A stretch of DNA of 29,151 bases. Source: a virus. The first letter of the stretch is position 1. Every line of letters starts with the position of its first letter. The notes below the pieces were generated by a model. The model ran no database searches, was not told the origin of the DNA, and saw only the letters and a list, made by a program, of their open reading frames with translations. The translations under genes were made by a program, and so were the position numbers. Location: positions 1 to 29,151 of the IMG/VR virus record IMGVR_UViG_3300020176_000067; one strand, given 5' to 3'. Of the stretch, positions 1 to 6,352 are shown piece after piece.

Positions 1-2
1 CT

Positions 3-230
3 AATTTATTGACTGTTTGGGCGTCTGTTATATATCCAAAAAGCGGAGTTCGTGAAGACGTTACAGAAGGCGCGGTTTATGCAACCAACCGAGCAAACTT
101 CGAGATTCGTAAAACAGATGTAACGGTGATTGATCGGATTGTTTACAATGGGGATAATTGGGATATAATTCGCATATCCGAGCAAGGCAGAAACGATCGT
201 TTAATACTTGAAACGCAGGTCACAGAATGA
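3..230 (+). CDS. Head-tail connector / head closure protein, C-terminal part (5' end outside window)
   Basis: The frame is open to the left edge of the window, so only the last 75 or so residues are visible. They read LLTVWASVIYP near the start and DRIVYNGDNWDIIRISEQGR near the end. This is the usual C-terminal half of the phage head-tail joining family (PF05521-like, SPP1 gp16/HK97 gp9 type): a small beta-barrel that closes the portal after packaging and docks the tail. Family members are about 105-115 aa, so some 30-40 residues lie upstream. The TTG at 9 is internal and should not be taken as a start. The stop overlaps the next ATG by four bases (ATGA), and the next gene is a gp10-like neck protein, the usual order. 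Family assignment is by motif and context only. Confidence 0.75.
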   Translation, partial: NLLTVWASVIYPKSGVREDVTEGAVYATNRANFEIRKTDVTVIDRIVYNGDNWDIIRISEQGRNDRLILETQVTE

Positions 231-739
231 ACGAACAATTAGCAAAGGAAGTCGAAGAACTGTTAAAGGAATTTAGGCAGATAGCGCGCAACGCCAAACG
301 CGGGACGAGCGCTATTCTAACCAAATCGGCTAAACCGGTAGTAGCGGCTCTTTATCGGGCAGCGCCACACGGCCGCAAAGTTCACAAAAGATACAGCACT
401 GCAAAACTCGTTAAGAGTATGCGCGCGCCAAAGGGCCGCGGCAATGTAGTAGCAACCTATTATCCTGGCAACCTCGCTGCGTCGTTTGACGTTTTACGCT
501 TTAGGCAAAGTAAGTACGCGGTTTTTGTCGGCGCTAAATTAGCAAAGGGAACAGCTCAGGGCGTTTTTGGGCCATTCGGCAAAACGGATGGATACTACGC
601 TCACATGATCGAAAAAGGCACGCGCCACACACCGCCAAGACCGTTTATTCTGCCTACTTGGATAATGATGAAAGAGCGCACTCAAAAAACGATTATAGAG
701 GGCTTAAAAGCCAAAATAAAACGCCTAAAAAAAGTATAA
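227..739 (+). CDS. HK97 gp10-like neck / head-tail component
   Basis: 170 aa. It has a helical, lysine/arginine-rich N-terminus followed by a small alpha/beta domain. The C-terminal segment YAHMIEKGTRHTPPRPFILP (about residues 125-145) is the hallmark of HK97 gp10-like proteins: EKGTxxxxPRPF before a last amphipathic helix. These proteins sit in the neck and help join tail to head in the assembling virion. It overlaps the connector by 4 nt (ATGA) and its TAA overlaps the next ATG (TAATG at 737-741), so the three neck genes are translationally coupled. The highly basic tail (KAKIKRLKKV) is common in this family. Confident family call; the exact position in the neck is inferred. Confidence 0.8.
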   Translation: MNEQLAKEVEELLKEFRQIARNAKRGTSAILTKSAKPVVAALYRAAPHGRKVHKRYSTAKLVKSMRAPKGRGNVVATYYPGNLAASFDVLRFRQSKYAVFVGAKLAKGTAQGVFGPFGKTDGYYAHMIEKGTRHTPPRPFILPTWIMMKERTQKTIIEGLKAKIKRLKKV

Positions 740-1293
740 TGAACGTTCAAGGCCCAATCCGAAAAATAATAGCAGATAACACCGACGCGTTTGCCATCTT
801 TGGTACGCGCGTTTATCCGGTCGTGGCCCCGCAAAACGCGGCCCTTCCTTTTGCTGTTGTTACGGTAGTAGGCTCTAATCCAGCCCACAACAAATCGGCT
901 GCGAGTTGGGTAGATAACGTTTTAACGGAGGTAGCGATTTGGGGAACGACATTTGACGAAGCGCGACAAGCAGAAGAAGCGTTTAGACAGGCAATAGACT
1001 TTTTTCGCCGCGATGTTACATTTCAGCTCGAACTAACAAGCATTGACGGCATTAGGTACGAACAAGTCCGACAAATTTACGACAACGACTCGGGCTATCA
1101 TTGCCACATTGCACAATATACAATCCGAGTCAACCGGCAAAATGCAGTCGGGCCGCCATTGCCTGTTTACGGTCGTTTTTTCACTCACGATGCCGATGCG
1201 CTCGCGGCCGGTATGCAATCGGGCGACCTTTACTTTTTATCAATCAACAACTACTACGGCCTCCCTTACGGGGTCGTTAAAATGATAGAATAA
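739..1293 (+). CDS. Tail completion protein (DUF3168/gp11-like) with an added C-terminal GDLY motif
   Basis: 184 aa from the ATG at 739. An in-frame start at 658 lies inside the preceding gene and is unlikely. Residues 1-140 resemble the tail-completion/DUF3168 fold: an N-terminal helix, a VYPVVAPQNAALPFAVVTVV strand pair, a helix EARQAEEAFRQAI, then ending in a strand such as IAQYTIRV. Such proteins cap the tail tube where it meets the neck. After about residue 145 there is an extra segment with DADALAAGMQSGDLYFLS followed by YYGLPYGVVKMIE. This GLxxGDLYxx...G.lkiv motif occurs at the C-termini of many phage structural proteins and is repeated as a separate gene immediately downstream. TAATG couples it to both neighbours. 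Confidence 0.72.
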   Translation: MNVQGPIRKIIADNTDAFAIFGTRVYPVVAPQNAALPFAVVTVVGSNPAHNKSAASWVDNVLTEVAIWGTTFDEARQAEEAFRQAIDFFRRDVTFQLELTSIDGIRYEQVRQIYDNDSGYHCHIAQYTIRVNRQNAVGPPLPVYGRFFTHDADALAAGMQSGDLYFLSINNYYGLPYGVVKMIE

Positions 1294-1432
1294 TGATAGT
1301 TAATCCGGACGGCCCGCTCCCATCAATCAAAGTACGCTTTTTTGATTCAGACGCCGACGCACTCGCATCAGGTTTGAACGTTGGCGATCTTTACTTTTTG
1401 ACTGCCAACAACTACTACGGCCTCCCTTACGG
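1245..1432 (+). repeat. 27-bp direct repeat marking a partial gene duplication
   Basis: An identical 27-bp segment is present at 1245-1271 and 1406-1432. It encodes NNYYGLPYG plus flanking bases in both the tail-completion gene and the 54-aa gene. Similarity continues upstream at lower identity (GACGCACTCGC-like, GGCGAYCTTTACTTTTT), so this is an old tandem duplication of about 161 bp with one well-preserved core. Confidence 0.85.
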
Positions 1433-1457
1433 AATTTTAAAAATTGTATTTGGATGA
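1293..1457 (+). CDS. 54-aa stand-alone duplicate of the upstream C-terminal GDLY motif
   Basis: A short ORF whose ATG overlaps the upstream TAA (TAATG at 1291-1295) and whose TGA overlaps the next start (ATGA at 1454-1457). Its product, about residues 14-54 (RFFDSDADALASGLNVGDLY and on to YYGLPYGILKIVFG), is plainly homologous to the last 45 or so residues of the upstream tail-completion protein. A 27-bp stretch is identical between the two. The divergence elsewhere, with conservation of DADALA, GDLYFL and NNYYGLPYG, argues that both are under selection rather than one being decaying debris. The role is unknown: a free copy of the domain could cap or decorate the same binding surface. It is short, but the overlaps on both sides and the homology make it credible. 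Confidence 0.6.
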   Translation: MIVNPDGPLPSIKVRFFDSDADALASGLNVGDLYFLTANNYYGLPYGILKIVFG

Positions 1458-3919
1458 GATATATATTAATAATTGCCGCGCTTTTTTGCAGTTTACCGCA
1501 AATTTCCGCACAAAATAACATTACATACGGCGCCGGCATCAGCTACACCAACGGCGCTCCTTCGTTTGTGCCTCCCGCACGCACTTCGCGAGTTGCCATT
1601 GACACGATAACGGGCAAATGGTATCACTTTAACACGCCCGGAGGATGGCAGTTAATCGGCAACACGATCGAGGAAATTGCAGGATGTTCAACGCCGGCCT
1701 ATACTCCAAATAAAGGAGATAGTAAAGTTGTAATTAATAATTGCACTACTCCGGAGTTGTACTTTTATAACGGTTCGGCGTGGATTTGGATTAATCAGGG
1801 CGCAAACTATTACGCCGGCGATGGAATCCGCATCCAAAATGATAGCATCATCCTTGACAGCCTCTATACTTTGCGTTTTCGTACAGGCAGCGCCGCAGAT
1901 GGCGAAGCCGGCCGGTTGTCGTGGGATGCAAATGAAGGGACTATTGATGTTGTGTTGAATGCTGGCGGCGTCACCGGCCAAATGTTCGAGGACGTGTTTT
2001 TTAATTGCCGCAACCAAACAGGCTCCACAATAACACGCGGTACAGTAGTAATGGCAGTCGGCACGCATGGCGCATCGGGGCGTATTTTAATCGCTCCCGC
2101 AATCGCGAACGGCACAGTAAACAGTGAGTATATTTTAGGTACAGCCGCGCAGGATATTTCCAATGGTAGCGATGGTTTAGTTTACCACTTCGGTAAAGAC
2201 AGAGGATTAAATACAACAGGCGCGAGTTGCGGGGAAACGTGGGCGGATCGTGATGTACTTTATTGCAGCGCAACGACGCCCGGATGCCTTACAAAGGCGC
2301 TACCAACCGCACCTAACTTAAAGGTTCCAATAGCTTTTGTAATACGCGCCGGCAATAATGGAACGCTATTCATAAGGCCCTCCCATTTTCCCGGCCTTAA
2401 TCAAATAAACGACGTACAACTAACAAGCCCGACCACAGGCCAAACGCTAATTTATAACAGCGTCACCGGTGTATGGTCAAATCAAACTCCGGCAGATCCA
2501 AGCGCTACCAACGAGCTGCAAACGCTATCGACCGGAACCAATACTTTAACTTTATCCAATGGGGGCGGTACGGTTACGGTGGACACAGATCCAGCAAGCG
2601 ATGTGACAGGGTCAGGAACAACCGGACAAGTATCATTTTGGACAGGAACGCAAACGCAAGGTGGGGATAATGGACTTTTTTGGGATAATACAAACAAAAG
2701 GCTGGGGCTTGGTGTAACTACACCTACGCTTCCTTTTCAAATTGAAAGGAACGCTAATTCAAGTCAAAATATCTGGGTGAGAAATATCAATACTGGAAAC
2801 AATGCTTATTCAGGTATAGCAGCTGCATCGATTGGTATTTCGCCTTCAACTACTGGCTCAATAGAATTGCGCGCTTATTCCTTTGGGCATACTATTTGGC
2901 CCTCTAGGGGGTTAATTGCTGCAAGTTCGGAACTTACAAATGGTATGGTCTTTATCACGAGCTCTGCTTCACCAATTGAATTTTGGACAAACAATGGAAG
3001 GCGTGCAATAATAGCATCAACAGGGGAGTTTTCAATAGGCACAACTAGCGCAGCAGCCCGCCTCCACGTAGTAGGCTCTGGCACCTCCTCCTCCACTTGG
3101 ACAGCTCAATTCCACAACAGCGCTGGCAATAACAACGCGCTAATGATTCGAGATGATGGGAATGTGGGGATTGGGACAAATACACCAACGGCGCGATTGC
3201 ACGCTGTTGGAGCAGGAGCAACAAGTGCAACAGAGGCCTTTAGAGCAGCAAATAGTGACAACAAAAATTTATTTAGGGTGCTTAATAATGGATGGCTCAG
3301 ATTTGGGAATGCAGCCAATAGCGCAAGCCCAATTTTTTTCCCATTTACTAATCAGCAAGGAGCCTCTGATATAAACGGTACAAATTTATGCTTCTTTAAT
3401 TACACGACAAGTCAATCCTCTTCGCTTGGCAAATACTTTTTTACGGGCGAACAAAGCACACAAACAAGTGGCAACAATTTCTGTTTTTACATAAATGAGG
3501 AATTCACACCGCCAAGCGGGAATGCAACCAGCACAGCTTTTTACGTTCGATCTGTAATTAACCAAACAGCTGGAGGCACTGGGATTACACGTGGGTTGAG
3601 TTTGGTTCCTTCGCTAATTAATGCAGTGCAATACCAAACAGTTCATTGGGACACTCCACGAGGCGCAAATAATTGGGGGTTGTATGGACAAGGGACTGCG
3701 TTAAATTACCTTCAAAGCGCTTTAGCTATAGGTACAACAACCCAAGACGCAAGTTCAGCCTTTGAGGTAGCATCTACTACACAGGGCGTTCTCTTCCCTC
3801 GCATGACCACAACACAACGTAACGCAATTGCAACACCTGCCGACGGGCTGGTTATCTACAACACAACAGACAACAAACTGCAAGTCAGGGCCGCAGGCGT
3901 TTGGGTTGACCTTCACTAA
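1454..3919 (+). CDS. Large exported fibre/adhesin-like protein with signal peptide
   Basis: 821 aa. Residues 1-20 (MRYILIIAALFCSLPQISAQ) form a typical Bacteroidota signal peptide: basic start, hydrophobic core, cleavage after Ala before Gln. The rest is Gly/Thr/Ser/Asn-rich, as in beta-rich fibres. It carries repeated units of the form xxxGIGTxxPTxRLHVxG, for instance GNVGIGTNTPTARLHAVGAG near residue 575, and LGLGVTTPT and SIGTTSAAARLHV earlier. The C-terminus reads GVLFPRMTTTQRNAIATPAD and then VIYNTTDNKLQVRAAGVWV, a cap module common at the ends of Bacteroidota phage fibres and secreted adhesins. The part encoded by about 2700-3780 is poorer in CpG and GC than its surroundings, suggesting a swapped receptor-facing section. 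Sec export is odd for a virion protein, so it may be a host-surface protein such as a lysogenic-conversion adhesin. ATGA-coupled to the 54-aa gene. Confidence 0.7.
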   Translation: MRYILIIAALFCSLPQISAQNNITYGAGISYTNGAPSFVPPARTSRVAIDTITGKWYHFNTPGGWQLIGNTIEEIAGCSTPAYTPNKGDSKVVINNCTTPELYFYNGSAWIWINQGANYYAGDGIRIQNDSIILDSLYTLRFRTGSAADGEAGRLSWDANEGTIDVVLNAGGVTGQMFEDVFFNCRNQTGSTITRGTVVMAVGTHGASGRILIAPAIANGTVNSEYILGTAAQDISNGSDGLVYHFGKDRGLNTTGASCGETWADRDVLYCSATTPGCLTKALPTAPNLKVPIAFVIRAGNNGTLFIRPSHFPGLNQINDVQLTSPTTGQTLIYNSVTGVWSNQTPADPSATNELQTLSTGTNTLTLSNGGGTVTVDTDPASDVTGSGTTGQVSFWTGTQTQGGDNGLFWDNTNKRLGLGVTTPTLPFQIERNANSSQNIWVRNINTGNNAYSGIAAASIGISPSTTGSIELRAYSFGHTIWPSRGLIAASSELTNGMVFITSSASPIEFWTNNGRRAIIASTGEFSIGTTSAAARLHVVGSGTSSSTWTAQFHNSAGNNNALMIRDDGNVGIGTNTPTARLHAVGAGATSATEAFRAANSDNKNLFRVLNNGWLRFGNAANSASPIFFPFTNQQGASDINGTNLCFFNYTTSQSSSLGKYFFTGEQSTQTSGNNFCFYINEEFTPPSGNATSTAFYVRSVINQTAGGTGITRGLSLVPSLINAVQYQTVHWDTPRGANNWGLYGQGTALNYLQSALAIGTTTQDASSAFEVASTTQGVLFPRMTTTQRNAIATPADGLVIYNTTDNKLQVRAAGVWVDLH

Positions 3920-3933
3920 AAAAAATACATACA

Positions 3934-4548
3934 ATGAAAAATACACTAATATTTACCCTACTCCTAACAGCGCTACAAATGCAAGCGCAAACAATAATCA
4001 CAGATACTACCTTCATCACGCCAACCGCGCAGGGATTATACCTTACGCATTTGACAATAGACGATCAAGGCAAGCGCACACAAACAGACGTACCCATTAA
4101 GGACACCGTACAGCAGGTAGCAGCGCTCAGGCAGTTGTCATCGCAGGAAATAGGCAGGCGGGTAGCAGATATGCGAGTGGTGCAAAAATACCGGGCAGAG
4201 ATAGGAGGAATGATTCGAGATGGCAACCAAATAGAACAAGCGTACAGAGTAATTTTGTTTGACACGACAGGACAAAAAGAGCTAACGCTACAAACGTGGG
4301 CACTCAAAGGCTACACCCAACAAACGACTATATTTTTTAGAGTTGTTAAAGTGCAAGGTTTAGACCGGTTGCAATGGTCGTTTACAAAGGCAGCAGGCAC
4401 TTGGAAGCGCGCCTACTATTCTCCGAGCTACCTTCGCCTAACGGAGTGGGATAGTGAAGGATTTATTGAGTATTTCCAAAATGGTGCTAACTGGTATTCA
4501 TTGGGCACGGATTATGTTATTCGGCCCGCAACAGTTGTAAAGCGATGA
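3934..4548 (+). CDS. Secreted protein of unknown function with signal peptide
   Basis: 204 aa. The first 19 residues (MKNTLIFTLLLTALQMQAQ) are a clear Sec signal peptide ending in Ala-Gln, like the upstream gene. The mature part begins TIITDTTFITPTAQGLYLTH, then has a charged helical stretch (about residues 60-105, QQVAALRQLSSQEIGRRVAD) and a beta-rich C-terminus rich in Trp and Tyr (QWSFTKAAGTWKRAYYSPSY). No catalytic motif is recognised. It starts 15 nt after the fibre-like gene, so the two are probably co-expressed. It could be an export-side partner of that protein, for example an anchor or assembly factor. That pairing is inference from position and matching signal peptides. Confidence 0.6.
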   Translation: MKNTLIFTLLLTALQMQAQTIITDTTFITPTAQGLYLTHLTIDDQGKRTQTDVPIKDTVQQVAALRQLSSQEIGRRVADMRVVQKYRAEIGGMIRDGNQIEQAYRVILFDTTGQKELTLQTWALKGYTQQTTIFFRVVKVQGLDRLQWSFTKAAGTWKRAYYSPSYLRLTEWDSEGFIEYFQNGANWYSLGTDYVIRPATVVKR

Positions 4549-4664
4549 TGGAATTTTTAAAGTACGCGCTTTTTGGAGTTTTCGCCGGTTTTGGATTTAT
4601 GGCAGGCATGGTTTGCTTTACTTGGATTGAAGATAATTTTAAGCGACCGAAAAAAAGATTTTAA
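4545..4664 (+). CDS. 39-aa single-span membrane protein
   Basis: A small ORF whose tandem ATGs (4545 and 4548) overlap the TGA of the preceding secreted protein. It encodes MMEFLKYALFGVFAGFGFMA, then GMVCFTWIEDNFKRPKKRF: one hydrophobic segment of about 20 residues followed by a strongly basic tail. The layout fits an inner-membrane protein with its C-terminus in the cytoplasm (positive-inside rule). Coupling and composition suggest it is expressed. Function unknown; small membrane proteins in phage can be holin-like, superinfection-exclusion or export helpers, and nothing in the sequence separates these. Confidence 0.45.
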   Translation: MMEFLKYALFGVFAGFGFMAGMVCFTWIEDNFKRPKKRF

Positions 4665-4685
4665 GACAAATACCCAAATAAACAA

Positions 4686-4925
4686 ATGCAACAACTATAC
4701 GACCTCTTCGCTTCTAAACTAAAAGATCAAGGACTTTCAGTAATATTTTTCGTTGGTTCTACTTGGTTTTTTTTTAATATGTGGGGATCGACCGAAAAAA
4801 AGTTGGAATCCAAAATCGAAGATTTAAACGCGCTTTTGGTTAATTGCGATCGAGAACGTAAAGATTTGGCCGTCGAAGTCGCTAAAATGCAAGAACGATT
4901 AAACGCTATTCAATTAAAAAAGTAA
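4686..4925 (+). CDS. Small membrane-anchored coiled-coil protein
   Basis: 79 aa. One hydrophobic segment at residues 16-34 (SVIFFVGSTWFFFNMWG) is followed by a heptad-patterned helix, about residues 36-79, rich in Glu/Lys/Leu (KKLESKIEDLNALLVNCDRE and VEVAKMQERLNAIQLKK). This architecture, one N-terminal span with a coiled coil, is shared by i-spanin/Rz-like lysis proteins and by assorted phage membrane proteins. No overlapping o-spanin lipoprotein gene is visible, so the spanin idea is weak. Its TAA overlaps the next ATG (TAATG). It lies in the accessory block between the neck and tail-tube genes with other exported or membrane proteins. Confidence 0.55.
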   Translation: MQQLYDLFASKLKDQGLSVIFFVGSTWFFFNMWGSTEKKLESKIEDLNALLVNCDRERKDLAVEVAKMQERLNAIQLKK

Positions 4926-5212
4926 TGGACAGATACCAATTCATTAAACAATGGGTAGATCAGTCGGCCGGCGGAAAAATCTATTTACCTGGTTATTGCG
5001 TTCGTTTAGGGGCAGACGCAAAGGCCTTGTTAGATCAGGGCATAATAAAACCGATTGCAGACTTTACACTTTGTCGCAAAAACGCGTTAGCGGATAATGC
5101 TTGTACACCTTTAACCGAAGAGCAAGCAGCCGCCCTTGAAACGTTCGAGCCGTCAATCGCTGACGAAATAACAATACCTACACCGCCCAAATCCTTTTCA
5201 CGTTCTAAATAA
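4925..5212 (+). CDS. Conserved-looking hypothetical protein before the tail tube gene
   Basis: 95 aa, start ATG overlapping the upstream stop. It has an N-terminal segment with QSAGGKIYLPGYCVRLGADA (about residues 13-33), a helix KALLDQGIIKPI, and a Pro/Thr/Glu-rich tail with a basic end (SFSRSK). Three cysteines are present. I recognise no domain. It ends 8 nt before the major tail protein gene, so it may belong to tail assembly rather than to the exported block upstream. Real gene by codon pattern and tight packing; function not known. Confidence 0.55.
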   Translation: MDRYQFIKQWVDQSAGGKIYLPGYCVRLGADAKALLDQGIIKPIADFTLCRKNALADNACTPLTEEQAAALETFEPSIADEITIPTPPKSFSRSK

Positions 5213-5220
5213 ATTCCATT

Positions 5221-5634
5221 ATGCCAACAACAGGCGTTTTAAATTCCCGTTTGGCAGTAATACAAGTTGGATCAGCGACTATTACTTGCCTTGTAGATGC
5301 TAATTTGAGTATCTCAATGTCGCCTCGCGACACCACTTGCAAAGATACCGACTCTTGGGGTTCGCAGCTTCCAGGCCGGTTGTCGTGGGAAATGTCCGGT
5401 AGTGCTATGTTCGCTTGGGACAGCACCTACACTTTTGATGACTTGTACGCCCTGATTAATGGCGGCACGACGGCAACAATCAAATGGGGTACGACCGTAT
5501 CGGGCGATAAGATCTACTCCGGTACTGGTATGCTTACAAGCCTAAGCGCATCTTCATCCGGAGTCGATGAAAATGTAACCTACGACTTCACTTTTGTAGG
5601 AACCGGTGCTTTATCTGAAACAACAAATCCTTAA
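5221..5634 (+). CDS. Major tail tube protein (TP901-1/HK97-like family)
   Basis: 137 aa. The pattern is typical of the TP901-1-type major tail protein: a short N-terminus (MPTTGVLNSRLAVIQVG), an early strand LVDANLSISMSPRDTTCKDTD, the region GSQLPGRLSWEMSGSAMFAW, a DDLYALINGGTTATIKWGT hairpin, and a final VTYDFTFVGTGAL strand. This subunit forms stacked hexameric rings of the tail tube. At 137 aa it is near the usual family length of 135-170. A factor-independent terminator lies immediately after the stop, which fits a gene needing more mRNA than its downstream neighbours. Position before the assembly chaperones and tape measure supports the call. Confidence 0.85.
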   Translation: MPTTGVLNSRLAVIQVGSATITCLVDANLSISMSPRDTTCKDTDSWGSQLPGRLSWEMSGSAMFAWDSTYTFDDLYALINGGTTATIKWGTTVSGDKIYSGTGMLTSLSASSSGVDENVTYDFTFVGTGALSETTNP

Positions 5635-5639
5635 TGCTT

Positions 5640-5676
5640 GGCCCGGCTTTTGTCGGGCCTTATTTCTTTTTTTTTT
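5640..5676 (+). terminator. Factor-independent terminator after the tail tube gene
   Basis: A perfect 6-bp GC stem GGCCCG (5640-5645) / CGGGCC (5654-5659) with an 8-nt loop is followed by TTATTTC and ten Ts (5667-5676). It sits 6 nt after the tail tube stop and 3 nt before the next start. Partial termination here would make tail tube mRNA more abundant than the distal tail genes. Confidence 0.85.
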
Positions 5677-5678
5677 CT

Positions 5679-6026
5679 ATGGTCAATTATTTAGATTTTA
5701 ACGGACAACAAACGCCTATCAAATTCGGATTTGGCGCACTTTATCACTATGAGAAATTAACAGGCCGCACAGCTTTACGGGATTTTTCAGAATCTATTCA
5801 AGGCGGTGAGGCAGAGATTAAAATTAGCTTTATTGCCGATCTTGCATTTTCAGGTTTTACCAACGGCGGCAAAGCAACAAAAAAACCTTTTGCGGCATCA
5901 GTTGAAGATGTTGCCGACTGGTTAACAGGAGAAACAATCGCTAAAATAATGGAGCTTTTTGCCGACTCAATGCCAAAGGCGAAAGGAGGTGAAGCGCAAT
6001 CGGGGGAGCCACAGCCGACAGCCTAA
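5679..6026 (+). CDS. Tail assembly chaperone, short form (lambda gpG-like)
   Basis: 115 aa from the ATG at 5679 (MVNYLDFNGQQTPIKFGFGA). An in-frame ATG at 5634 would translate the terminator hairpin into a Phe run and is rejected. The protein has an N-terminal beta segment, a helix LYHYEKLTGRTALRDFSESI and a C-terminal helix VADWLTGETIAKIMELFADS, the plan of tail tube/tape-measure chaperones in Bacteroidota phages. Its last residues are polar (KAKGGEAQSGEPQPTA), as expected upstream of a frameshift site. The next ORF is in the -1 frame and overlaps it, matching the G/G-T arrangement found between tail tube and tape measure genes of long-tailed phages. Confidence 0.65.
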   Translation: MVNYLDFNGQQTPIKFGFGALYHYEKLTGRTALRDFSESIQGGEAEIKISFIADLAFSGFTNGGKATKKPFAASVEDVADWLTGETIAKIMELFADSMPKAKGGEAQSGEPQPTA

Positions 6027-6067
6027 CGGATTGGGAGTCGCTCGAACAAACGGCGGCTTGGGTTGGT
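5993..6067 (+). other. Probable -1 programmed frameshift window / upstream extension of the second chaperone ORF
   Basis: The frame of the following ORF is open from 5993 (after a TGA at 5990-5992) and overlaps the end of the chaperone ORF until 6026. Its translation there (GGATADSLTDWESLEQTAAW and on to VGLSEDDFYN) looks like real protein before the TTG at 6068. Within the overlap is CGGGGGA (6001-6007), a run of five G where P-site slippage by -1 is possible. A strong AGGAGGTGA (5984-5992) lies about 10-14 nt upstream, like the Shine-Dalgarno element that stimulates dnaX frameshifting. No canonical X-XXY-YYZ heptamer is present, so the mechanism is inferred from arrangement. Confidence 0.45.
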
Positions 6068-6352
6068 TTGTCGGAGGATGATTTTTACAACACTTCGCCG
6101 CGGTATTTTACGGCAATGGTCAAGGCGAAGAATGATCAAATGAAGGAATCTTGGATTCAAGCGCGTCAAATTGGATATTGGGCTATATTGCCGCACACAG
6201 GCAAAAAGCGTATAAAGCCCACTGATTTAGGGCGGTTTGGATGGGAGGAAAGTAAGTTTAAAGGCATTAAGGTATCGGAGGCGGAGTTAAAAAAACAAGC
6301 CGAGTTGATGCTCGCAATGTTTGAATCTAATACTAAACGAATTGTAAACTAA
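6068..6352 (+). CDS. Second tail assembly chaperone ORF (T part of a G-T pair)
   Basis: 94 aa if started at the TTG at 6068, but coding signal extends upstream to 5993 in the same frame. The TTG lacks a ribosome site, so the product is more likely a frameshift fusion to the preceding ORF. Residues include DFYNTSPRYFTAMVKAKNDQ and a helical ARQIGYWAILPHTGKKRIKP, then a C-terminal helix ending in SNTKRIVN. The YNTSPRYFxAM segment resembles the second chaperone ORF of other long-tailed phages, where it binds tape measure protein. Its TAA overlaps the tape measure ATG (TAATG at 6350-6354), which keeps expression of the two linked. Confidence 0.65.
   Translation: MSEDDFYNTSPRYFTAMVKAKNDQMKESWIQARQIGYWAILPHTGKKRIKPTDLGRFGWEESKFKGIKVSEAELKKQAELMLAMFESNTKRIVN

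Noticed and set aside
4686-4925. Spanin (Rz) call for the span-plus-coiled-coil protein
   Set aside because: There is no overlapping or adjacent outer-membrane lipoprotein gene, and it lies far from the holin-endolysin pair.
5634-5678. ATG at 5634 for the tail chaperone
   Set aside because: It would translate the terminator hairpin and T-run (a run of Phe) and overlap the tail tube stop; the ATG at 5679 gives a normal N-terminus.
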